Source of the DNA: Hymenobacter baengnokdamensis
GTDB taxonomy: Bacteria; Bacteroidota; Bacteroidia; Cytophagales; Hymenobacteraceae
DNA: 64,000 nucleotides
Reading direction: 5' to 3'
NCBI RefSeq assembly: GCF_008728635.1
Contig: NZ_CP044285.1
Location: 3,534,001-3,598,000, forward strand
Both the position numbers and the translations under genes were made by a program. Positions within the stretch are counted from its first letter, which is position 1. Every line of letters starts with the position of its first letter. Below the pieces are notes generated by a model. It had not been told where the DNA came from and made no database searches. It was given only the letters and a program-made list of their open reading frames with translations. Positions 33,134 through 41,676 of the stretch are shown piece by piece.

Positions 33134-34425
33134 GCGCCCTGGCCAGCCGGCTGCGCGATATTCTTCAGCTGCGCTTTACCGACTTGTTTGCGGCCCTGCC
33201 GGCCTCTGTGCTGGCCGGCATTTCCCCAGCCAATCCGCTGAAGCGCCTGGGGCGGGTGGCGGGCTACACCGTGCTGCGGCTGCTTGGGCATCTTTTTCAG
33301 CCTGTTCGAAACCCCGACCGGCTGGCTGGTGCCGTGTGGCTCTACGTGGTGAGCGCCAACAACTACGAGGCGCTGAGATTTATCCGGGAAGCCCGCCCCG
33401 ATGCCGTGCTGCTGGCGGGCCAGGGCAAAAACATTGGGCGCTATGGCAAAGACGTAAACCGGCTGTCGCTGCGGCGCAAAATCTTGTACTACTGGCAGTA
33501 CCCAGCCGCGCTGCGGGGCTTGCACCAGCTGGTGGGCGGCCGGGCGCTGCGGTTTTTCGACTTGATTTTTTACGCCATTGGCTACTACGAAGTGTACCGC
33601 CGGGCCCTGCGGCACTACCGGCCGCGGGCCGTGGTCTTTGCCAACGACCACAACGACGACGCCCGCGCCCTGCTGCTGGCCTGCCAGGCCGAGGGCGTGC
33701 CCACGGCCTACGTGCAGCACGCCAGCGTGAGCACTAACTTCCCGCCCCTGGGCTTCGATTTGAGCTTATTGGAAGGTCAGGACGCACTGGATAAATACCG
33801 GCAGTGCGGCCCCGTGCGCGGCCGCGTCGGGCTGGTGGGCATGCCCAAGGCCGATAACTTTCTTAAGCAGCGTAATACTGCGCCGCAGGTGCGCCGCGTG
33901 GCCGTAGCCTGCAACCTGCTCGACGACCTGCCTGACCTCACCACAACCCTTATTTACTTAGTGCGTGAGCTACCGGAGCTAACGTTTACTCTGCGCGCCC
34001 ATCCTGCCGACCGCCGCGATTTCAGCGCTCTGCGCCAGGCGCTGCCGGCTTTGCAGTGGAGCAACCCGCAGCAGGAAAACGTGTTCCAGTTTCTGCAAAC
34101 CCACGATGCCCTGGTTGCCGCCGATACCAGCACCCACCTCGAAGCCACGCTGCTCAACGTGGCCAGCGTGTATTACCGGTTTTCGCCCACGCCCACCCTG
34201 GCCGATTACTACGGCTACGCCGCCCACGGCCTCAGCGAGTGGGCGCATACACTGCCCGAGCTTGCCGCCGCGCTGCGCCGCCTCGCCCAGCATAAGCCAG
34301 CCGCTATATATCGCCGGGCTAGTTATTACAATGCCAGCCTGGGCACGCCTGATGAGGGCCATAGCCGTGAGCTGGCCCTGCGCCGACTGGGCGAGTGGCT
34401 GACGGTCCCGGTCGGCGCGGCGTAA
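33130..34425 (+). CDS. Putative glycosyltransferase, candidate nonulosonate transferase
   Basis: A 431-residue soluble protein that I place only loosely in the GT-B fold. Features are VWLYVVSANNYEALRFI, VFANDHNDDARALLLACQAE, VPTAYVQHASVS (the conserved QHG/QHA-type acceptor-side motif of capsule and CDP-glycerol transferases), VGMPKADNFL, FTLRAHPADRRDF (the HP segment common in such transferases) and DALVAADTSTHLEATLLN. GTGA overlap with pseI makes it the best candidate in the locus for transfer of the CMP-nonulosonate. This is context inference; the family was not confirmed. Confidence 0.65.
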   Translation: MSALASRLRDILQLRFTDLFAALPASVLAGISPANPLKRLGRVAGYTVLRLLGHLFQPVRNPDRLAGAVWLYVVSANNYEALRFIREARPDAVLLAGQGKNIGRYGKDVNRLSLRRKILYYWQYPAALRGLHQLVGGRALRFFDLIFYAIGYYEVYRRALRHYRPRAVVFANDHNDDARALLLACQAEGVPTAYVQHASVSTNFPPLGFDLSLLEGQDALDKYRQCGPVRGRVGLVGMPKADNFLKQRNTAPQVRRVAVACNLLDDLPDLTTTLIYLVRELPELTFTLRAHPADRRDFSALRQALPALQWSNPQQENVFQFLQTHDALVAADTSTHLEATLLNVASVYYRFSPTPTLADYYGYAAHGLSEWAHTLPELAAALRRLAQHKPAAIYRRASYYNASLGTPDEGHSRELALRRLGEWLTVPVGAA

Positions 34426-34438
34426 TTTCGCGGCTGCC

Positions 34439-35830
34439 ATGCCCCCTCCTACCCTTCCACCCGCCTCGCCCGCGCCCGTTTCGGCCGAAGTGCGTCTGGC
34501 TTACGTGCTGCGGCATTTCCGGCTGGCTTATCCCGGCGGGCCGGACGTGGCAATTGGCTACGCCAGCCAGCAGCCGCGGGTGGCAATAGCCGACCTGAGC
34601 GCGGGGTTTTTCGACGGCAACGCACCTTACCCGGCCGCCCCGCACTGGCGCGACTGGCAGGGTCGCCAGGTGCCTTTTTTCTTCGATAATGCGACGGCGG
34701 AATCGTTGCTTATTTTTCAGGAAAATAAGGCGATTATTGCGGCCGATATTATTTCGGGCGCGTTTTATTTGTTGAGCGGCTGGCAGGAATATTTTTCGTC
34801 GGAGCGCGACCGGCACGGGCGCTTTCCTTATGGCGCCAGCGTGCAGCAGCAGTATAATTTCGTGACGCTGCCGGTCGTCAATTATTATTTCGACGTGCTG
34901 AAAACGGCCGTTGAGCACGTAAGCGGCCAGCCGCTGCACCCGCGCCGCTGGGGCAGCCAGCAGGCCGAATTTGCCGCCTTTATCTCGCACGACGTTGATA
35001 ATTTACGCAGCGCCTGGAAAGCACCGGCCAAGGCGGCGCTAAAGCAGCGAAAATTCGGCTTATTCGGCAAATTGCTATGGCAGCACCTCACCCAGCCCGA
35101 TGCCTGGGACAACCTGGAAGCGGTGGCTGCCAGTACGGCGCATCATGGCGCGAAGTCTACGTTCTTTATGTTACCGAGCGCCAAAAAAGCGCCAAATGGC
35201 ACTCCCAATGCCGATTACGAGCTAACTCTTGATTTAGAGCGGCGGCTCCAAAATTTAAGAGCCGCGGGATGCGAGCAGGCCCTTCACACCCCTCTGGGCA
35301 CGGCCGGCAGCTACGAAGCGTTGCGAAATACGTGGCGGCATCATTGGTCGCTGGCTATGCGCGGCAATCGTTTTCACTACCTTAGCTGGGAACCGCGCCA
35401 AACAATCACGCTCGTAAACAAAGCAGGTTTCCCTTTCGATTCTACGCTTGGGTTTGCCGAATATTTTGGCTTTCGAAATTCTTACTGCCAGCCATTTTAC
35501 CCGTTCGATTTCACCAGTAGTCAGGCGGCGGAGTTTCTGGAAATTCCCCTGAACGTCATGGACGCCACGCTGCACCACCCGAACTATTTGCAGCTAAAAC
35601 CAGCCGAGATTCTGCCCGCGCTCCAACCCATTTTTGCCGAAATAAAACGCTTCGGCGGCGTGGCCTCTGTACTGTGGCATAACGAAAATTTCGACCCGGC
35701 CAATACGAAAAACGGCCCGCAGCAATTCCACGAAATTATGGCGCACCTACGCCAGCAGGGGGCGGCATTTTTGACGGGCCACGAAATATCGCAGGCGTTT
35801 GCGAGCGAAGATTCCGCTCCCAATTTCTAG
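34439..35830 (+). CDS. DUF7033/polysaccharide-deacetylase-like protein
   Basis: A 463-residue protein without a signal peptide. The N-terminal ~180 residues (RLAYVLRHFRLAYPGGPD, LLSGWQEYFSSERDRHGRFP) resemble the DUF7033 domain found before polysaccharide deacetylases in Bacteroidota. The C-terminal part has the NodB-type metal motif start FISHDVDNLRSAW (His-Asp), ALHTPLGTAGSYEAL, FPFDSTLGFAEYFGFRNSY and VLWHNENFD. The canonical HxxxH is not obvious. Deacetylation or trimming of a glycan is likely. It has a lower-GC 3' half and lies between the glycosyltransferase and the flippase. Confidence 0.75.
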   Translation: MPPPTLPPASPAPVSAEVRLAYVLRHFRLAYPGGPDVAIGYASQQPRVAIADLSAGFFDGNAPYPAAPHWRDWQGRQVPFFFDNATAESLLIFQENKAIIAADIISGAFYLLSGWQEYFSSERDRHGRFPYGASVQQQYNFVTLPVVNYYFDVLKTAVEHVSGQPLHPRRWGSQQAEFAAFISHDVDNLRSAWKAPAKAALKQRKFGLFGKLLWQHLTQPDAWDNLEAVAASTAHHGAKSTFFMLPSAKKAPNGTPNADYELTLDLERRLQNLRAAGCEQALHTPLGTAGSYEALRNTWRHHWSLAMRGNRFHYLSWEPRQTITLVNKAGFPFDSTLGFAEYFGFRNSYCQPFYPFDFTSSQAAEFLEIPLNVMDATLHHPNYLQLKPAEILPALQPIFAEIKRFGGVASVLWHNENFDPANTKNGPQQFHEIMAHLRQQGAAFLTGHEISQAFASEDSAPNF

Positions 35831-35860
35831 TTTTTAATTCTTAATTTCTAATTCACCGAG

Positions 35861-37342
35861 TTGGGTATCGTTCAGCGCCAGGGTCTGCGCAACACCGTCA
35901 TTTCTTACGTGGGGCTGGGCATTGGCTTCGTCAACACTACGCTGGTGCTGCCGCGCCTGCTGGCGCCGGCGCAGCTGGGCCTCCTATCGGTGCTGGTGTC
36001 GCTGGCCACGATGGGCGCGCTGGTATCGGCGCTGGGCTTTACCAATACAACGCTGCGCTATTTTCCGTACTTCCGCAACCGGGAGGCGGGGCATTCGGGG
36101 TTTTTGCCGCTGCTACTGGGGCTGCCGCTGGCCGTATTTGTGCTGGTGGCGGCGGTGCTGTGGCTGGGCCGGCCGCTGGTGCTGCGCTGGTACGCCCACG
36201 ATGCCGCTATGCTGGGGCCGCACTACGCGGTCATGCTCGGCATCGCGCTTTGCATTCTGGTCTACAACCTGCTCGAAGCCTATACCAAGTCGCTGTTTCA
36301 CACCTCGTTCTCTTCTTTCCTTACTGACGTGCTCCAGCGGCTGCTCATTGTGGGCGCCGCGCTGCTTTACGGCATGGGCCTGCTCTCATTTGATGGCTTC
36401 GTGCTGGCTTACCTCGGGTCATACGCGAGTATATCGGTGCTGCTGCTGGGGTATCTGGCCGTAATTGGTGAGCTGCACCTGCGGCCTACGCGGGCAGTGC
36501 TGCGGGTGCGGCCCATGAGCGAGCTACTACGTTTCGGCAGCTTTGCGTTGCTGGGCAACATTTCGGGCACGCTACTCATTACCATCGACTCGCTGATGCT
36601 GGGCTCGCACAGTTTCGCCGATGCGGGTATCTACAACATTGCGCTCAATATCAGTACTGCACTGGCGGTGCCATTTCGGGCTTTGTACAAAACGGCTTAT
36701 CCGCTTATTGCTGAATACTGGAAGGAAGGGGCCACTGCGAAAATGCTCGATTTCTATCGCCGCACCACCCGCCTCACTACTGCGCTCGGCGCTTACCTGG
36801 CGCTGGGGATTGCCCTCAACTTACCTTTTATTTACTCGCTTATTCACCGGCCCGAATATGCGGCGGGCACCGTGGCCGTGCTGTTGCTGCTGGCGGGCCG
36901 CCTCACCGACGGCATCACGGGCGTCAACGGTATTATCGTGGTTACGTCGCCGCGCTACCGCTACGACCTGCTCTTCAATGTGGGCCTGTCGGTGGGTATT
37001 ATCGGGCTCAACTACCTGCTTATTCCGCGCCTGGGCCTCACCGGGGCAGCTATCTCGAATGCTCTGGCACTGGCCGGCATCAACCTGGCCCGCACCTGGT
37101 TTGTGTGGCACAGCTTTGGCTGGCAGCCGTTCGATTTGCGCATTCTCTACATTTTGCTGCTGGCCAGCGGTGCGGCGGCCGGAGCGTGGGCGTTGCCCGC
37201 ACCGGATAATATATACCTTACTCTATGCTTAAGGGGCGGCGTGCTCACCCTGCTCTACGGAGCGGGGCTGCTGGCCACGGGGGTAGTGCCCGAAGTATCG
37301 GCGCTGTGGCAGCAGGCGCTGCGCAGGCTACCTAGGCGCTAA
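35861..37342 (+). CDS. Polysaccharide/oligosaccharide flippase (Wzx-like, MOP superfamily)
   Basis: A 493-residue polytopic membrane protein with about 12-14 helices, starting with TTG at 35861 (MGIVQRQGLRNTVISYVGLG). The N-terminus and the segment SGTLLITIDSLMLGSHSFAD are typical of lipid-linked oligosaccharide flippases, which move undecaprenyl-linked units to the periplasm. It is the last gene of the co-directional glycan locus and is convergent with kaiB (10 bp between stops). Confidence 0.88.
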   Translation: MGIVQRQGLRNTVISYVGLGIGFVNTTLVLPRLLAPAQLGLLSVLVSLATMGALVSALGFTNTTLRYFPYFRNREAGHSGFLPLLLGLPLAVFVLVAAVLWLGRPLVLRWYAHDAAMLGPHYAVMLGIALCILVYNLLEAYTKSLFHTSFSSFLTDVLQRLLIVGAALLYGMGLLSFDGFVLAYLGSYASISVLLLGYLAVIGELHLRPTRAVLRVRPMSELLRFGSFALLGNISGTLLITIDSLMLGSHSFADAGIYNIALNISTALAVPFRALYKTAYPLIAEYWKEGATAKMLDFYRRTTRLTTALGAYLALGIALNLPFIYSLIHRPEYAAGTVAVLLLLAGRLTDGITGVNGIIVVTSPRYRYDLLFNVGLSVGIIGLNYLLIPRLGLTGAAISNALALAGINLARTWFVWHSFGWQPFDLRILYILLLASGAAAGAWALPAPDNIYLTLCLRGGVLTLLYGAGLLATGVVPEVSALWQQALRRLPRR

Positions 37343-37352
37343 AGCCGCTACC

Positions 37353-37637
37353 CTACATTGCTTCGAGGCTGGAAAGGCCCAGCCCGGCCAGTACGCGCGA
37401 GCGCACGGTGAGCGCCCCAATAATGCGCGTGACGGGCAGCGGCCACTTCCTGATTAAGGTCGGAATGGCCAGAATGCCCGCTTCTTCGGCCCGGTCGGGA
37501 TGCTTCTGAATATCGATAACCTCGAGCTCATACTGCCCATCGAGGCGCTCCCGGCAGATGGTGCTCAGGATGTCAATGGCCTGCACCGAAGTGTGACTCT
37601 TGCCGTTGACGAAAAGCTGCAAATTAAATTCACTCAT
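37353..37637 (-). CDS. kaiB: KaiB-domain protein
   Basis: A 94-residue thioredoxin-like KaiB: FNLQLFVNGKSHTSVQAIDIL, YELEVIDIQKHPDRAEEAGI, and LAIPTLIRKWPLPVTRIIGA (the cis-Pro and the C-terminal half that changes fold in cyanobacterial KaiB). The length is near that of clock KaiB (~100). In cyanobacteria KaiB binds the CI ring of KaiC at night; in other bacteria KaiBC pairs are linked to stress or light responses. The gene follows kaiC on the same strand after 70 bp. No kaiA is seen. Confidence 0.92.
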   Translation of the reverse strand: MSEFNLQLFVNGKSHTSVQAIDILSTICRERLDGQYELEVIDIQKHPDRAEEAGILAIPTLIRKWPLPVTRIIGALTVRSRVLAGLGLSSLEAM

Positions 37638-37707
37638 AATAGATGCGAAAACTATAACGCCGGATTAACGGTGCTTATTAAATGGGATGGTGCCCGCTCG
37701 GCGCCGA

Positions 37708-39159
37708 CTAGCTCCGAATTGGGATACCCGTCAGGATGCCGCTGACACCAATAAACGGCTTACCAATATTGATACCTTTATCGTTGATAGTGAAGCCTCT
37801 AATCGACGAGTCGTGCTTGGAGCCGCGCATTTTGAGCACCGACAGGCTGCGCTGCATCTCGCCCGACATCTCCACGTAGCGTAGCAGAATAATGGTATCG
37901 GTGAGCGGCGAAATATTGCCTTCCGTGTCGGAAGTACCGCCCGAAAGCAGGGTGGTAGTGACCGTGAACATACCCGTAATTTCCTGGTGCTTCAGAAACG
38001 ACGTGAGGGCAATAATAAACTCCCGAAAAGCTTTATCGGTGGAGGTACGGGAGAGCGCCGACAAGCTGTCGATGGCAATGCGGTCGGGCCTGAAATCCTT
38101 TACAATCGCTTGTATATTAAGCAGGTGGTCTTCCAGCGAAGATACTTCGGGGTAGATGCATACTACTTTCAGAAAGCCATCGTCTTCGAGCTTAGCAAAG
38201 TCGTGGCCCCAGCCGCTGGCATTGCGAAAAAGCTGCTCGCGGCTTTCCTCAAAGGCCAGCAGCAGGCAACGCTCCTGCTTGGCCTTTATACCGTTAATAA
38301 AATCGGCAACCAGCAGCGTTTTACCCGCGCCAATGGAGCCCGAAACCAGGATAATAGAGTCGCGGTAAAAGCCGCCGCCGCACATATCATCGAGCTTGGC
38401 AATGCCCGAAGTGACGCGCACGCTCGACGAGCGGTACTTCAAATCCATGGCCGACAGTGGGATAATCACAATCGCCTGCTCGGGGTGAATGGTGAACAGG
38501 TTTTCGCCTTTTTCGTGCGTACTGCCCCGAAATTTCAGGATTTCGATGGTGCGCCGGCGTTTTTCGTCGCTCAGCACATTGCGCAGAATGATTACGTTAT
38601 CGGTCAAAAATTCCTCCACGCCCAGCCGCGATACTTTGCCGTATTCTTCGGTGCGCTCGGTGGTAATAATAGACGTCGTATCGAGGCGGCCCAGCTCCAG
38701 CGTCACTTTAAACAACTCGTGCCGAATGGTATTCATTTCCTGAAACTCGGTGAACACGCTCCCGATAGAGTCGAGCACCACGCGCTTGGCATTGCACTTG
38801 GTAATTGCATATTCCAGACGCACCTGAAAGCCACTGAGGTCGTAGTCGCCCACCAGCATCGTATCGTCATCCTTCTGCGAGGCATCGACAAATACCCATT
38901 TGCCGTCGCGCTCCCACCCGTCGATGTCCCAGTTGAGCGTGCGCAGGTTGATACGAATATCCTCGACCTGCTCTTCGAATGTGACAAATACCCCCGCCTG
39001 GTTGAAAAGTTGAATACCCATGGCCAGGAATTGCGCCCCGAATAGCGTTTTGCCGCAGCCCGAGCTACCCGAAATAAGCGTGGTGCGGCCGTAGGGCAGG
39101 CCACCGGCCGAAATGTGGTCGAAGGCCGTGATGCCGGTCAGAAGTTTTTTGATGCTCAT
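37708..39159 (-). CDS. kaiC: KaiC-family double RecA ATPase
   Basis: A 483-residue protein with two RecA domains. CI: Walker A SGSSGCGKTLF (Lys37) and the Glu pair in FEEQ (62-63). CII: Walker A SGSIGAGKTLL (Lys280) and FEES (304-305). The autophosphorylation region reads DTEGNISPLTDT: Ser417 corresponds to Ser431 and Thr412 to Thr426 of Synechococcus KaiC, but Pro418 stands where Thr432 would be. Numbering differs by a constant 14, so the protein ends near cyanobacterial residue 497 and lacks the C-terminal tail that binds KaiA. The start MSIKKLLTGITAFDHIS is chosen; a 23-codon extension upstream is not family-like. Confidence 0.93.
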   Translation of the reverse strand: MSIKKLLTGITAFDHISAGGLPYGRTTLISGSSGCGKTLFGAQFLAMGIQLFNQAGVFVTFEEQVEDIRINLRTLNWDIDGWERDGKWVFVDASQKDDDTMLVGDYDLSGFQVRLEYAITKCNAKRVVLDSIGSVFTEFQEMNTIRHELFKVTLELGRLDTTSIITTERTEEYGKVSRLGVEEFLTDNVIILRNVLSDEKRRRTIEILKFRGSTHEKGENLFTIHPEQAIVIIPLSAMDLKYRSSSVRVTSGIAKLDDMCGGGFYRDSIILVSGSIGAGKTLLVADFINGIKAKQERCLLLAFEESREQLFRNASGWGHDFAKLEDDGFLKVVCIYPEVSSLEDHLLNIQAIVKDFRPDRIAIDSLSALSRTSTDKAFREFIIALTSFLKHQEITGMFTVTTTLLSGGTSDTEGNISPLTDTIILLRYVEMSGEMQRSLSVLKMRGSKHDSSIRGFTINDKGINIGKPFIGVSGILTGIPIRS

Positions 39160-39478
39160 AAAACGGCCGCGATGCTGCGGAAAAGGATAAATAGACCTGC
39201 GCCCGAACTGGGGAAGCCTTGTAAACACCCAAGCGAACGAGGGCAGCAGCTAGCCGCAGCTGGTAGTCAGCTGCAAACCCAGCCGCCACACTACCTGACT
39301 TTTAACTGCCTGAGAGCAGAATGGAATACCGGGCCGTATCACGGCGAGAAAACCCCGACTAAATACCAGTAGCAGCTATGCTGGCGCTCTGGCAAAAAAC
39401 ATGCCCCCTCTTACCTTAACCTACTATAAATCAGGTTATTTTTTTAGAAACCGAGGGGCTTGCCTGACTGTCATGCCA
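39160..39478. other. Gene-free spacer upstream of kaiC
   Basis: About 320 bp with no convincing coding frame. It must hold the kaiC promoter on the minus strand, but no clean TAnnTTTG is seen near the start. A weak nested hairpin (GCCCC-TC / GAGGGGC around TAACCT/AGGTTA) lies at about 39402-39462, followed on the plus strand by a T-run inside the loop region. Nothing else recognised. Confidence 0.5.
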
Positions 39479-39754
39479 TTACGGGCGCTTCGAAATTTTA
39501 TTTTTCGAAATTACCCGCTGCAGATTTGACTTAAAGCGCGCATCATCGACCAGGCTCTTAGCCCGGTGCTTAGTTGCCCGGCCTTGCACGCGGGCCCGCC
39601 ACAAACGCCAGGAAGCCGGCTTCAGCTCCCGGCGCATTAGCCGGATTACTTCCCCTTCGCCGAGGCCAAACTGCGCGGCTATTGCCTCAAAAGGCGTGCG
39701 GTCTTCCCACGCCATCTCAATAATGCGGTCGATATGCGGCGCTGTCAGCGGCAT
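39479..39754 (-). CDS. DUF2805 (TIGR03643-type) small protein
   Basis: A 91-residue protein: MPLTAPHIDRIIEMAWEDRT, then PFEAIAAQFGLGEGEVIRLM (a helix-turn-helix-like stretch) and a basic C-terminus with WRLWRARVQGRATKH. This matches the small DUF2805 family widespread in Bacteroidota and Proteobacteria; its role is unknown, though the HTH-like helices and positive charge suggest nucleic acid binding. The ATG at 39754 is preferred over one five codons upstream. Confidence 0.8.
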   Translation of the reverse strand: MPLTAPHIDRIIEMAWEDRTPFEAIAAQFGLGEGEVIRLMRRELKPASWRLWRARVQGRATKHRAKSLVDDARFKSNLQRVISKNKISKRP

Positions 39755-39770
39755 TTTTATAGGTAGCAAA

Positions 39771-39803
39771 AAAGCCGCTCCGGTAAGTTACCGAAGCGGC
39801 TTC
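39771..39803 (-). terminator. Terminator after the APC permease
   Basis: GCCGCTCCGGTAA (39774-39786) pairs, with one mismatch, with TTACCGAAGCGGC (39788-39800). On the minus strand it is followed by TTTTTTG. It lies 50 bp after the permease stop and 17 bp before the DUF2805 start. Confidence 0.85.
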
Positions 39804-39849
39804 TTTATAAGCGCGGGAGGCCGAAAAGTGTTTACGGAATAGCGGCCGG

Positions 39850-41304
39850 CTACTCGTTGTGGGCGGCTTGCCGGCGCAATTTGCTATGCTTGCGGCCGTA
39901 GCCGTAGTAGATGGCCAATCCAATTGCCAGCCACACAATTAGTCGCAGCCAGGTTTCCCAGGGTAATGACACCATCATGAGCACGCAGGTGGCGATGCCC
40001 AGAAGGGGCACCAGCGGCACCCACGGCGTGCGGAAGCTGCGCGGGGCATCGGGGTTGGTGCGGCGCATGATGATGACGCCCAGGCACACCATTACGAAGG
40101 CCAGCAGCGTGCCGATACTCGTCATCTCACCCACCACTGAGATAGGAACAAAGCCCGCAAACAAGCTGATAAACAAGCCTAAGAGCAGACTTGAATGCAT
40201 GGGCGTGCGAAACGTGGGATGCACCCGCGAGAAGACGGGCGGCAGCAGCCCATCTTTCGACATGGAGAAAAATACCCGCGACTGCCCCAGCAAATCAACC
40301 AGAATTACCGACGTGTAGCCCACCAGAATGGCCAGAATCACGGCTGAAGTCAGCCAGGCGTAGGGGGTTTTGTCGATGGCGATGGCCACGGGCGCGGCGC
40401 TGTTTTTAAATTCGGTGTAATTGGCCAGGCCCGTGAGTACGTGTCCGAACAGCACAAACAGGACGGTACACACCAGCAGCGAGCCGATAATGCCGATGGG
40501 CATATTGCGCTGCGGATTTTTCGTTTCCTGCGCCATGGTGGCTACGATGTCGAACCCAATGAACACGAAGAAGATAACCCCGGCCCCGCGCAAGATGCCG
40601 CTCAGACCAAACTCGCCAAACTTGCCGGTGTTGGCCGGGATGTAGGGATGGTAGTTGGCGGGGTCAATGTATTTCCAGCCTAAAGCGATAAAAACCAGCA
40701 CCACCGCCACCTTCAGCGCCACTACCAGCGCATTAAACCACGCCGAGCCCTTGGTGCCGCGCACCACGATAGCCGTGATAGCCAGCACGATAAACATGGC
40801 CGGAAAGTTGGCGTAGCCGTGCACCACCGAGCCGTTGGCCAGGGTAGCCGTTTCGAAGGGCGACAGCACCAGCTGGGCAGGCAGGTGCAGGCCGTATTTC
40901 CCCAGAAACTTGAGCAGGTATTGCGACCAGCTGATGGCGACCGTGGCGGCCCCCACCGAGTATTCGAGCACGAGGTCCCAGCCGATAATCCAGGCAAATA
41001 ATTCGCCCATCGTGGCGTAGGAATAGGTGTAGGCCGAGCCCGCCACGGGCACCAGCGCGGCAAACTCGGCGTAGCACAGCGCCGAGAAGGCGCAGCCCAC
41101 GGCCGCCACGATAAAGGAAAGCGTAACGGCCGGCCCCGCGTTGTTGGCCGCCGCAATGCCGGTGAGCGAAAACAGCCCCGCTCCGATAATAACCCCGATA
41201 CCCAGGGCAATGAGGCTCACGCCGTTCAGACTGCGCTTCAGCGTACCCGTGCCCGATTCGGCGGCTTCCTGCCGCAGCAGCTCCAGAGATTTTTTCAGCA
41301 TCAT
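39850..41304 (-). CDS. APC-family amino acid permease under a SAM-I riboswitch
   Basis: A 484-residue transporter with ~12-14 membrane helices. The first helix region, LIALGIGVIIGAGLFSLTGI, has the unwound GAG substrate motif of the amino acid-polyamine-cation (CAT-like) family; further landmarks are FVFIGFDIVATMAQETKNP and the C-terminal region TPWVPLVPLLGIATCVLMMV. Two adjacent ATGs at 41304 and 41301 are possible. A SAM-I riboswitch lies ~230 nt upstream on the same strand with no other good gene between, which makes methionine or a related sulfur compound the most plausible substrate; sequence alone does not show this. Confidence 0.9.
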   Translation of the reverse strand: MMLKKSLELLRQEAAESGTGTLKRSLNGVSLIALGIGVIIGAGLFSLTGIAAANNAGPAVTLSFIVAAVGCAFSALCYAEFAALVPVAGSAYTYSYATMGELFAWIIGWDLVLEYSVGAATVAISWSQYLLKFLGKYGLHLPAQLVLSPFETATLANGSVVHGYANFPAMFIVLAITAIVVRGTKGSAWFNALVVALKVAVVLVFIALGWKYIDPANYHPYIPANTGKFGEFGLSGILRGAGVIFFVFIGFDIVATMAQETKNPQRNMPIGIIGSLLVCTVLFVLFGHVLTGLANYTEFKNSAAPVAIAIDKTPYAWLTSAVILAILVGYTSVILVDLLGQSRVFFSMSKDGLLPPVFSRVHPTFRTPMHSSLLLGLFISLFAGFVPISVVGEMTSIGTLLAFVMVCLGVIIMRRTNPDAPRSFRTPWVPLVPLLGIATCVLMMVSLPWETWLRLIVWLAIGLAIYYGYGRKHSKLRRQAAHNE

Positions 41305-41312
41305 AACATAGC

Positions 41313-41332
41313 GCAAAATCTATATTTTGCGT
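41313..41332. promoter_or_regulatory. Near-perfect palindrome just before the permease start
   Basis: CGCAAAATCTATATTTTGCG: 8-bp arms around CTAT, ending 9 bp before the ATG at 41304. It could be an operator for a dimeric regulator or a hairpin hiding the translation start. The two are not distinguishable from sequence. Confidence 0.5.
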
Positions 41333-41534
41333 TTAAACAGACCCGCCCGCCGCAACGCAGTCGCGCCCGGCCGGTCGTAGTCAACCCACTAAAAAGTTAA
41401 AACCGGCTTTTTGACAAGCTTACGCTTACACTACTCAACAACAACAACCGCCTGTGATGGGCCGGGCAGCGCACAGCGATACGCCAAAAGTTGAGCAGCA
41501 GGAACCAGAACGCAAAACAGAAAAGGCCACGGGC

Positions 41535-41645
41535 TTTTATAGGGGCGACCATAGTTTGGCCGCCGTTCGGTTGGCACCGTTCCGCCACGGGGCGGGGGTT
41601 GCCGGCGCGTCGCAGAGCCTATCTCTCAGCGCCTCGGTATAAAAA
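41535..41645 (-). ncRNA. SAM-I (S-box) riboswitch
   Basis: Read on the minus strand, 111 nt fold into the S-box four-way junction. P1 is TTTTATA (5' end) with TATAAAA (3' end). P2 is GGCGC/GCGCC, enclosing the conserved GAGAGATAGGCTC and TGCGAC stretches. The core CGGCAACC precedes P3 (CCGCC-ccgt-GGCGG), followed by GGTGCCAA. P4 is GGCGGCC/GGTCGCC. The order CGGCAACC-hairpin-GGTGCCAA is the family hallmark. The 3' strand of P1 runs into a second hairpin (AAAAGCC...GGCCTTTT, then TCTGTTTT), a plausible terminator that competes with an antiterminator. A -7 element lies 30 nt upstream. Confidence 0.85.
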
Positions 41646-41676
41646 CAAGCAGGGCCGTAAGCCAGACTTGACAGGG

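Noticed and set aside
37353-39159. A complete KaiABC-type circadian oscillator
   Set aside because: No KaiA in the window, the KaiA-binding tail of KaiC is missing and the second phosphosite is Pro.
41397-41588. A 63-codon minus-strand frame between the SAM riboswitch and the permease
   Set aside because: Its first part lies inside the riboswitch (P3-P4), and the sequence has no protein-like pattern.
41535-41645. TPP riboswitch considered because of the string CTGAGA
   Set aside because: The downstream ACCTGA core of TPP riboswitches is absent, while CGGCAACC, GGTGCCAA and the four stems fit SAM-I.
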